Shown here piece by piece: positions 1-5,547 of a DNA stretch of 8,182 nucleotides (position 1 is its first letter; each line of letters opens with the position of its first letter). The stretch spans positions 1 to 8,182 of the forward strand of contig JAEWKY010000260.1 in the NCBI GenBank assembly GCA_023457615.1, read 5' to 3'. Below the pieces are notes generated by a model. The model had not been told where the DNA came from, ran no database searches, and worked only from the letters and a program-made list of their open reading frames with translations. Position numbers and translations under genes: made by a program. Origin of the DNA: Actinomycetes bacterium (GTDB lineage Bacteria > Actinomycetota > Actinomycetes > Actinomycetales > Microbacteriaceae).

Positions 1-509
1 CAGCGCGTTCCCGTCGGCAGCAATACGCCCTTGAATCCAAGCCGGGCGGCGGCCTGCGCGATCTCGCCCAGGGCCGCCCGCCGCTGCACCGCCGACCGCG
101 CGTAGGCGAGCGTGCCGCCGCGCACGAAGTCGGCGTCGATGCCGGTCGCGCGGAGCACGTGCCCGACCTCGCCGATCGTGTCGATCATCGCGCGCCGCAT
201 CGCGAGCGCCGCGTCGCGCCCGTGCGCGCGCTCGAGCGAGGCCGTCGAGCGCGGGAACAGCGCGCTGCACCAGCCGCCGTTGCGGCCCGAGGCCCCGAAT
301 CCCGCGAACTCCTTCTCGAGCACGACGATCCGCAGCGCGGGCTCCCGGTCGAGCAGGTACCACGCCGTCCAGAGGCCGGTGAGGCCGCCGCCGACGATCG
401 CGACGTCGGCCGTCGTGTCGCCGTCGAGCCCGGCGCGGAGGGTCAGGTCGCCCGCGGTCTCCTGCCAGAAGGAGAGGCCCGAGTCGCGGGGACCTAGAGC
501 TTCGTCCAC
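1..509 (-). CDS. FAD-dependent oxidoreductase (DAO family), 3' end cut by window edge
   Basis: About 169 N-terminal codons are visible. The proposed start is GTG at 509-507, giving VDEALGPRDSGLSFWQE. This lies inside the last codons of the upstream aminotransferase gene (16-bp overlap), implying translational coupling; a weak GAG lies 6 nt upstream. A Rossmann FAD-binding motif, GGGLTG, sits at residues 40-45 after a beta strand (VAIV). An acidic residue ends the second strand (VVLEKE, E65), and SGRNGGW follows at 74-80. This pattern is typical of DAO-fold amine/amino acid oxidases such as PuuB-like gamma-glutamylputrescine oxidases. Such enzymes oxidise an amine C-N bond with FAD and release an aldehyde or keto product, ammonia and H2O2. 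With the aminotransferase and aldehyde dehydrogenase next door, a role in polyamine or amine oxidation is inferred; the substrate cannot be read from the sequence. The last ~13 codons (43-1) have atypical codon use, so the protein end seen here is uncertain. Confidence 0.85.
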   Translation of the reverse strand, partial: MDEALGPRDSGLSFWQETAGDLTLRAGLDGDTTADVAIVGGGLTGLWTAWYLLDREPALRIVVLEKEFAGFGASGRNGGWCSALFPRSTASLERAHGRDAALAMRRAMIDTIGEVGHVLRATGIDADFVRGGTLAYARSAVQRRAALGEIAQAAARLGFKGVLLPTGTR

Positions 510-1900
510 GCCTCGCTCAGCACGCCGCGCAGGATCTGCGTGATCTCGTCGAACTCGGGTTCGCCGATCGTGAGCGGCGGCGCGAGCTGCACGACGGGGT
601 CGCCCCGGTCGTCGGCGCGGCAGTACAGCCCCGCCTCGTAGAGCGCCTTCGACAGGAACCCGCGCAGCAGGCGCTCCGACTCGGCCTCGTCGAACGTGGC
701 CTTCGTGGCCTTGTCCTTCACGAGCTCGATGCCGAAGAAGTAGCCGTCGCCGCGCACGTCGCCGACGATCGGCAGGTCGAGCAGCGTCTCGAGCTTCGCG
801 CGGAACACGGGCGACAGCTCGCGCACGCGCTCGTTGAGGCCTTCCTCCTCGAAGATGTCGAGATTCTCGAGCGCGACCGCCGCCGACACCGGGTGACCGC
901 CGAAGGTGTAGCCGTGGTAGAACGCCGTCGAGCCGTGGCGGAACGGCTCGTACACCTTGTCGGACACGATCGTCGCGCCGATCGGGGAGTAGCCCGAGGT
1001 CATCGCCTTGGCGCACGTGATCATGTCGGGCACGTAGCCGTAGGTGTCGCACGCGAACATGTTGCCGACGCGGCCGAAGGCGCAGATGACCTCGTCCGAC
1101 ACGAGCAGCACGTCGTACCGGTCGCAGATCTCGCGCACCCGCTGGAAGTAGCCCTTCGGCGGCGGGAAGCAGCCGCCCGAGTTCTGCACGGGCTCGAGGA
1201 ACACCGCGGCGACGGTGTCGGCGCCTTCGAAGAGGATCATCTCCTCGATGCGGTTGGCGGCCCAGAGCCCGAACTCCTCCTCGGTGCCGCCGGGAAAGCC
1301 CATCTCGTCGGCGCGGTAGGCGTTCGTGTTCGGCACCCGGAACCCGCCGGGGGTCACCGGCTCGAACATCGCCTTCATGGCCGGGATGCCGGTGATCGCG
1401 AGCGCGCCCTGCGGGGTGCCGTGGTAGGCCACGAAGCGCGAGATGACCTTGGTCTTGGTCGGCTGCCCCTGGAGCTTCCAGTAGTACTTGGCGAGCTTGA
1501 ACGCTGTCTCGACCGCCTCGCCGCCGCCCGTGGAGAAGAAGACGCGGTTGAGGTCGCCGGGCGCGTAGTCGGCGAGGCGGTCGGCGAGCTCGATCGCGTT
1601 CGGATGGGCGTACGACCAGATCGGGAAGAACGCGAGCTCCTCGGCCTGCTTCGCCGCGGCCGCGGCGAGACGCTGCCGCCCGTGGCCGGCGTTGACGACG
1701 AAGAGCCCCGACAGCCCGTCGATGTACTTCTTGCCCTGGGAGTCCCAGATGTGGTGGCCCTCGCCCTTGGTGATGATGGGCACGCCGTGCTCCTCCATCA
1801 CCGACTGGCGGGAGAAGTGCATCCAGAGGTGGTCCTTCGCCTTCTGCTGGAGCGCGGTGTGATCGACGTCGGACGAGGCGCTCTGCTCGGAGATGGTCAT
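494..1900 (-). CDS. Class III PLP-dependent aminotransferase (putrescine/omega-amine type)
   Basis: A 468-residue protein starting MTISEQ. The ATG at 1900-1898 was chosen over upstream in-frame codons because AAGGGA lies 8 nt before it, homology-like sequence begins only afterwards, and the longer frame would overlap the Lrp gene. Fold-type I class III landmarks are present: a PLP-phosphate loop STGGGEAVE (123-131), YHG (159-161) stacking on the ring, SDEV with D269 for the PLP ring nitrogen, the Schiff-base lysine K298 in TCAKAMTSGY, and T332 in YTFGGHP reaching into the partner subunit. Length matches full-length members. The family moves an amino group from a terminal amine (putrescine, other diamines, beta-alanine, taurine) to pyruvate or 2-oxoglutarate in the cytosol. 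Proximity to an aminobutyraldehyde dehydrogenase favours putrescine or a similar diamine, but substrate choice is inference. It is second in the operon lrp - aminotransferase - oxidoreductase. Confidence 0.93.
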   Translation of the reverse strand: MTISEQSASSDVDHTALQQKAKDHLWMHFSRQSVMEEHGVPIITKGEGHHIWDSQGKKYIDGLSGLFVVNAGHGRQRLAAAAAKQAEELAFFPIWSYAHPNAIELADRLADYAPGDLNRVFFSTGGGEAVETAFKLAKYYWKLQGQPTKTKVISRFVAYHGTPQGALAITGIPAMKAMFEPVTPGGFRVPNTNAYRADEMGFPGGTEEEFGLWAANRIEEMILFEGADTVAAVFLEPVQNSGGCFPPPKGYFQRVREICDRYDVLLVSDEVICAFGRVGNMFACDTYGYVPDMITCAKAMTSGYSPIGATIVSDKVYEPFRHGSTAFYHGYTFGGHPVSAAVALENLDIFEEEGLNERVRELSPVFRAKLETLLDLPIVGDVRGDGYFFGIELVKDKATKATFDEAESERLLRGFLSKALYEAGLYCRADDRGDPVVQLAPPLTIGEPEFDEITQILRGVLSEAWTKL

Positions 1901-1905
1901 GGCGA

Positions 1906-1915
1906 CTTTCCCTTC
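1906..1915 (-). promoter_or_regulatory. Ribosome binding site of the aminotransferase gene
   Basis: On the minus strand GAAGGGAAAG precedes the ATG at 1900. AAGGGA (1914-1909) leaves an 8-nt spacer. It fixes the start at MTISEQ and shows that this second operon gene uses a Shine-Dalgarno sequence, unlike the regulator gene ahead of it. Confidence 0.65.
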
Positions 1916-1920
1916 GGGGG

Positions 1921-2385
1921 CTACCGCGTGCCCCAGTTGTAGAACTGCTTGTGGAGTTTCAGGTAGACGAACGTCTCGGTCGACAGCACCCCGTCGATCG
2001 TGCGGATGCGCTGGTTGAGCAGCTCGATCAGATCGTCGTCGGACTCGCACACGACCTCGGCGAGGATGTCGAAGCTGCCCGCGGTGAGCACGACGTAGTC
2101 GATCGCGGGGATGCGGCCGAGCTCCTCGGCGACGCTCACGGTGTCGCCGGTCACCTTGAGGCCGATCATCGCCTGGCGGTAGAAGCCGAGCTGCATCGGA
2201 TCGGTGACGGCGACGACCTGCATGACCCCGGCCTCCGTGAGCTTCTGCACCCGCTGCCGGACGGCCGCCTCGGAGAGCCCGACGGCCTTGCCGATCTCGG
2301 CGTACGACCGGCGGCCGTCCTTCTGGAGCTGCTCGATGATGCCCTTGGAGACGTCGTCGAGCGCCACCGTCTTCGCGCGCGCCAT
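1921..2385 (-). CDS. Lrp/AsnC family transcriptional regulator
   Basis: A complete 154-residue protein of normal family length. An N-terminal winged helix-turn-helix spans about residues 8-67; the recognition region YAEIGKAVGLSEAAVRQR at 28-45 is a classic AsnC-type HTH. A C-terminal RAM ligand-binding/oligomerisation domain follows (about 70-145), with the typical alternating pattern including TAGSFDILAE (101-110). Lrp/AsnC proteins form dimers to octamers, bind amino acids or related small molecules and control nearby metabolic genes. The gene lies 20 bp upstream of the aminotransferase and is divergent from the aldehyde dehydrogenase, the usual position of a local regulator of both. The ATG at 2385 has no good Shine-Dalgarno but sits 6 nt after a promoter-like -10 (CATGAT), consistent with a leaderless transcript. 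The ligand is unknown; an amine, GABA or derived amino acid is a guess. Confidence 0.95.
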   Translation of the reverse strand: MARAKTVALDDVSKGIIEQLQKDGRRSYAEIGKAVGLSEAAVRQRVQKLTEAGVMQVVAVTDPMQLGFYRQAMIGLKVTGDTVSVAEELGRIPAIDYVVLTAGSFDILAEVVCESDDDLIELLNQRIRTIDGVLSTETFVYLKLHKQFYNWGTR

Positions 2386-2391
2386 GTTCCG

Positions 2392-2420
2392 ATCATGACA
2401 GCCTCGAGGGGGTCATTCAA
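2392..2420 (-). promoter_or_regulatory. Predicted sigma70-type promoter of the Lrp gene (leaderless)
   Basis: On the minus strand TTGAAT (2420-2415) and CATGAT (2397-2392) are separated by exactly 17 bp. Each matches 4 of 6 consensus bases of TTGACA and TATAAT. The -10 ends 6 nt before the ATG at 2385, so the expected transcription start falls on the start codon, in line with the missing Shine-Dalgarno. Confidence 0.55.
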
Positions 2421-2422
2421 GC

Positions 2423-2463
2423 GAATCCGCAATCGAAACGGCCTGTGACTGACGGAATCCGCA
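2423..2463. repeat. Twin 9-bp direct repeat with nested inverted repeat; candidate Lrp operator
   Basis: GAATCCGCA occurs at 2423-2431 and again at 2455-2463, 32 bp apart start to start, about three helical turns and so on the same DNA face. CGAAAC (2434-2439) and GTTTCG (2464-2469) add an inverted repeat around the same centre. One copy lies 2 bp behind the predicted -35 of the lrp promoter, the other directly ahead of the expected -35 position of the aldehyde dehydrogenase promoter. Lrp/AsnC proteins often bind phased multiple sites between divergent genes, so this is the most likely operator. No binding is shown by the sequence itself. Confidence 0.45.
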
Positions 2464-2487
2464 GTTTCGGCGGACCATCCCGCCACA

Positions 2488-2493
2488 TAGGGT
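2488..2493 (+). promoter_or_regulatory. Predicted -10 element of the aldehyde dehydrogenase gene
   Basis: TAGGGT fits the TANNNT pattern and ends 6 nt before the ATG at 2500, again predicting a start of transcription at the start codon. The expected -35 position (2465-2470, TTTCGG) is poor, which would suit a promoter needing an activator. The same purines (AGGG at 2489-2492, 7 nt from the ATG) could instead serve as a Shine-Dalgarno, so the two readings compete. Confidence 0.4.
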
Positions 2494-2499
2494 GGGCGC

Positions 2500-3945
2500 A
2501 TGGCCGACCGCGCGCTCAGGAACTTCATCAACGGGGAGTACGTCGACGCGAGGGGTGACGGCTCGTTCGCGGTCGTCGACCCGGCGACGGAGGAGACCTA
2601 CGCGACCTCGCCGGTGTCCGGGGCGGCCGACGTCGACGCCGCCTACGCCGCGGCGGCGGCCGCGTTCGAGGAGTGGGGCGAGTCCCTCCCGTCCGAGCGC
2701 CAGCTCGCGCTGTTCCGCATCGCCGACGAGCTGGAGAGGCGCGCCGACGAGTTCGCCGACCTCGAGTCGCAGGACACCGGCAAGCCGCGGACGACCCTCG
2801 TCGAGGACGAGATCTCGCTCTCGGTCGACCAGCTGCGCTTCTTCGCCGGGGCCGCGCGCCACCTCGAGGGCCGCGCGACCGCCGAGTACCTGAAGGACCA
2901 CACCTCGTCGATCCGCCGCGAGCCGATCGGCGTCATCGGCCAGGTGACGCCGTGGAACTACCCGCTCAACATGGCGGTGTGGAAGATCGCGCCGGCGATC
3001 GCCGCGGGCAACACGACCGTGCTCAAGCCGAGCGACACGACGCCGCAGACGACGCTGCTGCTCGCCGAGGTCGCCGCGGAGTTCCTGCCGAGGGGCGTGC
3101 TCAACGTGATCACGGGCGACCGTACGACGGGCGGCCTCATGGTCGACCACAGGACCCCGCAGATGGTGTCGATCACGGGGTCGGTGCGCGCCGGCATGGA
3201 GGTCGCCAAGGCCGCGTCGGCCGACCTCAAGCGCGTGCACCTCGAGCTCGGCGGCAAGGCGCCCGTCATCGTGTTCCCGGATGCCGACCTGGCCAAGGCG
3301 GCGGAGGGCATCGCGATCGCGGGCTACTTCAACGCCGGGCAGGACTGCACCGCGGCGACGCGCGTGCTCGTGCACCGGGACGCGCACGACGACTTCCTCG
3401 CGGCGCTCGCCGCCTACGTCGCCGAGAACGTCACGACGGGCGACCCGAAGGACGCCGGCACCTTCTTCGGCCCCGTCAACAACGCGAACCAGCTGGAGCG
3501 CGTGCTCGGGATGCTGGGCTCCCTCCCGTCGCACGCGAAGGTCGTCGCCGGCGGCGGGCGCCGGGACGGGAGGGGCTACTTCATCGAGCCGACCATCGTG
3601 GACGCGCTGCAGCAGCACGACGAGGCGATCCAGAACGAGATCTTCGGCCCCGTGATCACCGTGCAGACCTTCGCCGACGAGGCCGAGGCCCTCGCCTGGG
3701 CCAACGGCGTGCAGTACGGCCTCTCGTCGTCGGTCTGGACCTCCGACCACGGCCGCGCGATGCGCTTCGCGAAGCGGCTCGACTTCGGCTGCGTGTGGAT
3801 CAACACCCACATCCCGATCGTCGCGGAGATGCCGCACGGCGGGTTCAAGCACTCGGGCTACGGCAAGGACCTCTCGATGTACGGCTTCGAGGACTACACA
3901 CGCATCAAGCACGTCATGTCCTACATCGGCCCGGGCTCCGCGTAG
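2500..3945 (+). CDS. patD: Gamma-aminobutyraldehyde dehydrogenase (PatD-like ALDH)
   Basis: A full-length 481-residue NAD(P)-dependent aldehyde dehydrogenase, cytosolic, without signal peptide. All catalytic landmarks are intact: the oxyanion asparagine in PWNYPL (N153), cofactor lysine in LKPSD (K176), general base in HLELGGK (E249), the catalytic cysteine in FNAGQDCTAA (C283) and the cofactor-ribose glutamate in NEIFGPV (E380). Resemblance to E. coli PatD (YdcW) is close in several stretches, such as the FFAGAARHLEG region, GGKAPVIVF, and the C-terminal SGYGKD-S-YG-EDYT segment. PatD oxidises 4-aminobutanal (in equilibrium with 1-pyrroline), the product of putrescine transamination or oxidation, to GABA. 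It is divergent from the regulator-aminotransferase-oxidoreductase operon that would supply this aldehyde. The next gene belongs to an unrelated module. Another aminoaldehyde or betaine aldehyde substrate remains possible. Confidence 0.92.
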   Translation: MADRALRNFINGEYVDARGDGSFAVVDPATEETYATSPVSGAADVDAAYAAAAAAFEEWGESLPSERQLALFRIADELERRADEFADLESQDTGKPRTTLVEDEISLSVDQLRFFAGAARHLEGRATAEYLKDHTSSIRREPIGVIGQVTPWNYPLNMAVWKIAPAIAAGNTTVLKPSDTTPQTTLLLAEVAAEFLPRGVLNVITGDRTTGGLMVDHRTPQMVSITGSVRAGMEVAKAASADLKRVHLELGGKAPVIVFPDADLAKAAEGIAIAGYFNAGQDCTAATRVLVHRDAHDDFLAALAAYVAENVTTGDPKDAGTFFGPVNNANQLERVLGMLGSLPSHAKVVAGGGRRDGRGYFIEPTIVDALQQHDEAIQNEIFGPVITVQTFADEAEALAWANGVQYGLSSSVWTSDHGRAMRFAKRLDFGCVWINTHIPIVAEMPHGGFKHSGYGKDLSMYGFEDYTRIKHVMSYIGPGSA

Positions 3946-3970
3946 GGCCGCGCGCGTGCCCGCGGGTCCC
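3945..3970 (+). terminator. GC-rich hairpin after the aldehyde dehydrogenase gene
   Basis: GGG (3945-3947, starting on the last base of the stop codon) plus CCGCG (3948-3952) can pair with CGCGG (3961-3965) plus CCC (3968-3970), with a 2-nt bulge and an 8-nt loop. There is no U-tract, as is common for hairpins at gene ends in high-GC actinobacteria. It lies where the catabolic and signalling modules meet, so it may limit read-through. In such GC-rich DNA, chance hairpins are frequent. Confidence 0.35.
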
Positions 3971-3996
3971 GTCGGCTGCGAGCTCGCTTCCGGGGT

Positions 3997-4002
3997 TAGA
4001 TA
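3997..4002 (+). promoter_or_regulatory. Possible -10 element of the FHA gene
   Basis: TAGATA, inside the locally AT-rich TTAGATAGA, ends 5 nt before the GTG at 4008. No Shine-Dalgarno is visible, so a leaderless transcript starting at the GTG is plausible. The hexamer lacks the conserved final T and I see no convincing -35, so this is a weak call. Confidence 0.35.
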
Positions 4003-4007
4003 GACGG

Positions 4008-4622
4008 GTGCACGGCGACCTCGACGACACCCGCCTCGCGGTGCCGCGCACGGTCCCCCCGACGGACGGGGTCGACCACGACGACACCGTCGTGCGGGGG
4101 AGTCTCCCGGCGCCGACGCCACGCGCGACGCCGCCCGCGCTCATCGAGCCGCCGCTGCCCGAGCAGCGCCCCCTCCCGACCGCGCCGCCCGAGCCCGTCG
4201 CCTCGGCCCCCGAGCCGGAGCCCGGACCGGAGCCGGAGCCCGGACCAGGGCCGGTCGCGGCGCCGCTGTTCCTCGCCCGACTGGGCGACGGCCGCGAGCT
4301 GCCGATCGACGGACCCGTCTACCTCGGTCGCCGGCCGACCGCCCCGCGCATCCACACCGGCCCCCCGCCGCGGCTCGTGACGTTCCCCTCGCCCAGCCGC
4401 GAGCTCTCGGCGACGCACCTCGAGCTGCGGATCGTGGGCGCCTCGCTCGTCGCGAGCGACATGCGCTCGACCAACGGCACGGTCGTGCGGCTGCCCCGAT
4501 CGGCGCCGCGCACCCTCATCCGCGGCGAGTCGATCGTCGTCGTGCCCGGCACGCGCATCGACCTCGGCGACGGCGCGCTGCTCGACATCCTCGACGTCGA
4601 GCGCGCCGCGGAGGCCTCGTGA
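4008..4622 (+). CDS. FHA domain protein with proline-rich N-terminal region
   Basis: A 204-residue protein starting at GTG 4008. The same frame stays open far upstream through the aldehyde dehydrogenase gene, but that is a shadow; the GTG follows the only promoter-like sequence in the gap. Residues 1-85 are disordered, with two acidic threonine motifs (DLDDTRL, T8; DHDDTVVR, T27) and a Pro/Glu/Gly-rich stretch around 40-84. Residues ~86-197 form a forkhead-associated domain: YLGRR (G107, R108), SATHLEL (S134, H137) and the hallmark STNGT (154-158) are all present, so phosphothreonine binding is likely intact. FHA proteins bind phosphothreonine peptides made by Ser/Thr kinases. Here the gene overlaps a PP2C phosphatase gene by 4 bp and a kinase gene follows, so it is probably the reader of that pathway. 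No membrane segment is seen; it should be cytosolic. Confidence 0.88.
   Translation: MHGDLDDTRLAVPRTVPPTDGVDHDDTVVRGSLPAPTPRATPPALIEPPLPEQRPLPTAPPEPVASAPEPEPGPEPEPGPGPVAAPLFLARLGDGRELPIDGPVYLGRRPTAPRIHTGPPPRLVTFPSPSRELSATHLELRIVGASLVASDMRSTNGTVVRLPRSAPRTLIRGESIVVVPGTRIDLGDGALLDILDVERAAEAS
4212..4247 (+). repeat. Tandem 18-bp repeat, two copies, in the FHA gene linker
   Basis: Two adjacent 18-bp units (4212-4229 and 4230-4247) differ only in the last base and encode EPEPGP twice, inside the disordered linker before the FHA domain. Being a multiple of three, copy-number change would alter linker length without a frameshift. Confidence 0.8.
4610..4614 (+). promoter_or_regulatory. Ribosome binding site of the PP2C phosphatase gene
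   Basis: GGAGG lies 4 nt before GTG 4619 and inside the end of the FHA coding sequence. It supports the GTG start that overlaps the FHA stop codon (GTGA), and hence translational coupling of reader and phosphatase. Confidence 0.7.
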
Positions 4623-5446
4623 GCAGCGTCGGTCGCGACCGCAGCGGCTACAAGCTCGCCGTGCCGGGACGTCGACGCGGCTTCGTGCTCGACTGGGCCG
4701 GGCGCAGCGACGTCGGTCGCAAGCGCGCCGTCAACGAGGACAGCGTGCTCGTCGGACCGCCCGTGTTCGCCGTCGCCGACGGGATGGGCGGCCACGCCGC
4801 GGGAGACCGCGCGAGCGCGGCCGTCGTCGACAGGCTCGCGGCCCTGCGCGCCGACTCGACGGGCGGCGACTACCTCGAGCTCCGCCGGCTCGACGAGGCG
4901 CTCAGCGCCGCGGCGGTCGACATCGACGAGTTCTCGGCGCACATCCCGATCGGTGCGGGCACGACCGTGACCGGCGCCGTGCTCGCGCTCCAGGACGGCG
5001 AACCGCATTTCGCCGTGTTCAACATCGGCGACAGCCGGGTCTACCGGCTGAGCGGCGACGGCTTCCGTCGCGTCACGCGCGACCACTCGGTCGTGCAGGA
5101 GCTCGTCGACGCCGGGCTCCTGCACGCGGACGACGCCGAGGACCACCCCGAGAGCAACGTCATCACGCGCGCGGTCGGCTTCCGCGAGGAGCCCCGGCCC
5201 GACGTCTGGATGCTGCCGGTGCAGCCCGGGATGCGGCTCCTGCTGTGCTCCGACGGGCTCACCAAGGAGCTCGACGACGCGCGCGTCCACCAGCTCCTCG
5301 CGAGCGGGGGATCCGCGGCCGAGACCGCCGACCTGCTGATGGACGCGGCGCTCGCCGCAGGGGGTCGCGACAACGTCACGGTCGTCGTGATCGACGTCGC
5401 GGCACCGGCGGCGACGGCCCGCACGGGCGCGCCCGACGCCGAGTAG
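4619..5446 (+). CDS. PP2C-family (PPM) Ser/Thr protein phosphatase
   Basis: A 275-residue protein starting at GTG 4619, overlapping the FHA stop by 4 bp. The full PPM core is present: RKRAVNEDS (N39-E40-D41), FAVADGMGGHAAGD (metal aspartate D54), GTTVTG, NIGDSRVYRL (G137-D138-S139-R140), RDHSVVQELV, NVITRAVG, LLLCSDGL (D212) and GGRDNVTVVVI (D251-N252). These supply the acidic residues for a two-Mn/Mg centre. The protein ends shortly after the core, with no juxtamembrane or transmembrane part, so it is soluble, unlike the membrane-anchored PstP of mycobacteria. It should remove phosphate from Ser/Thr on substrates of the adjacent kinase, on the kinase itself, or on the FHA protein; this pairing is inferred from position. 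A short Ala/Pro/Thr tail (~261-275) closes the protein. Confidence 0.93.
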   Translation: MSSVGRDRSGYKLAVPGRRRGFVLDWAGRSDVGRKRAVNEDSVLVGPPVFAVADGMGGHAAGDRASAAVVDRLAALRADSTGGDYLELRRLDEALSAAAVDIDEFSAHIPIGAGTTVTGAVLALQDGEPHFAVFNIGDSRVYRLSGDGFRRVTRDHSVVQELVDAGLLHADDAEDHPESNVITRAVGFREEPRPDVWMLPVQPGMRLLLCSDGLTKELDDARVHQLLASGGSAAETADLLMDAALAAGGRDNVTVVVIDVAAPAATARTGAPDAE

Positions 5447-5463
5447 CACGAGCCCCCCATCCT

Positions 5464-5495
5464 GGGGAAACCCCCGTTCGAGCGGAGGCTTCCCC
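5464..5495. other. Imperfect 32-bp inverted repeat (hairpin or operator)
   Basis: GGGGAA (5464-5469) pairs with TTCCCC (5490-5495), and CCCCCG (5471-5476) pairs with CGGAGG (5483-5488) with one mismatch. One further mismatch lies between the two stems and the loop is TTCGAG. As RNA it could be a U-tract-less terminator or attenuator after the phosphatase gene. As DNA it is a dyad covering the -35 area of the predicted kinase promoter and could be a protein site. An alternative small hairpin, CCCCA-TCC-TGGGG (5455-5467), shares the GGGG arm and excludes the larger one. Confidence 0.5.
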
Positions 5496-5508
5496 GCGGT
5501 GCTCCACC

Positions 5509-5514
5509 TAGAAT
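5509..5514 (+). promoter_or_regulatory. Predicted -10 element of the kinase gene
   Basis: TAGAAT matches the -10 consensus at 5 of 6 bases. Transcription would begin near 5521, leaving a leader of about 27 nt to ATG 5548 that includes the Shine-Dalgarno. No -35 resembling TTGACA is found 16-18 bp upstream; that region is filled by the inverted repeat instead. Confidence 0.5.
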
Positions 5515-5531
5515 GGGGCGACCCGCGGCAT

Positions 5532-5542
5532 GGAGAGGGGGG
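5532..5542 (+). promoter_or_regulatory. Shine-Dalgarno of the kinase gene
   Basis: GGAGAGGGGGG ends 5 nt before ATG 5548. It decides the start in favour of MARRLP over the ATG at 5530, which lies directly upstream of this purine run and has no such site of its own. Confidence 0.7.
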
Positions 5543-5547
5543 TCTTC

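Larger units (their letters stand above)
5447..5547 (+). other. Phosphatase-kinase intergenic region
   Basis: 101 bp, the longest gap in the signalling module. It holds a stack of overlapping G/C palindromes (5455-5495), a TAGAAT -10-like hexamer (5509-5514) and a strong Shine-Dalgarno (5532-5542). This suggests that kinase expression is set partly independently of the FHA-phosphatase pair. Confidence 0.5.

Noticed and set aside
893..1942. 349-codon open frame on the plus strand opposite the aminotransferase gene
   Set aside because: Antisense shadow; composition is typical of the complement of G/C-ending codons and the opposite strand encodes a complete PLP enzyme.
1901..2050. 50-codon N-terminal extension of the aminotransferase
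   Set aside because: It overlaps the Lrp coding sequence in another frame, has no similarity to aminotransferases, and a good ribosome binding site precedes ATG 1900.
2673..4007. Upstream extension of the FHA reading frame through the aldehyde dehydrogenase gene
   Set aside because: The extension is Arg/Ala-rich out-of-frame translation of the dehydrogenase. Real FHA sequence begins after the intergenic gap at GTG 4008.
2413..4122. 569-codon open frame on the minus strand opposite the aldehyde dehydrogenase gene
   Set aside because: Low-complexity Arg/Val/Asp/His-rich composition, no domain, and fully antisense to a gene with all ALDH catalytic residues.
5530..5547. Alternative kinase start MERGVF at 5530
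   Set aside because: It lacks its own Shine-Dalgarno, whereas GGAGAGGGGGG is correctly spaced for ATG 5548. The extra six residues add nothing to the kinase fold, though this start cannot be fully excluded.
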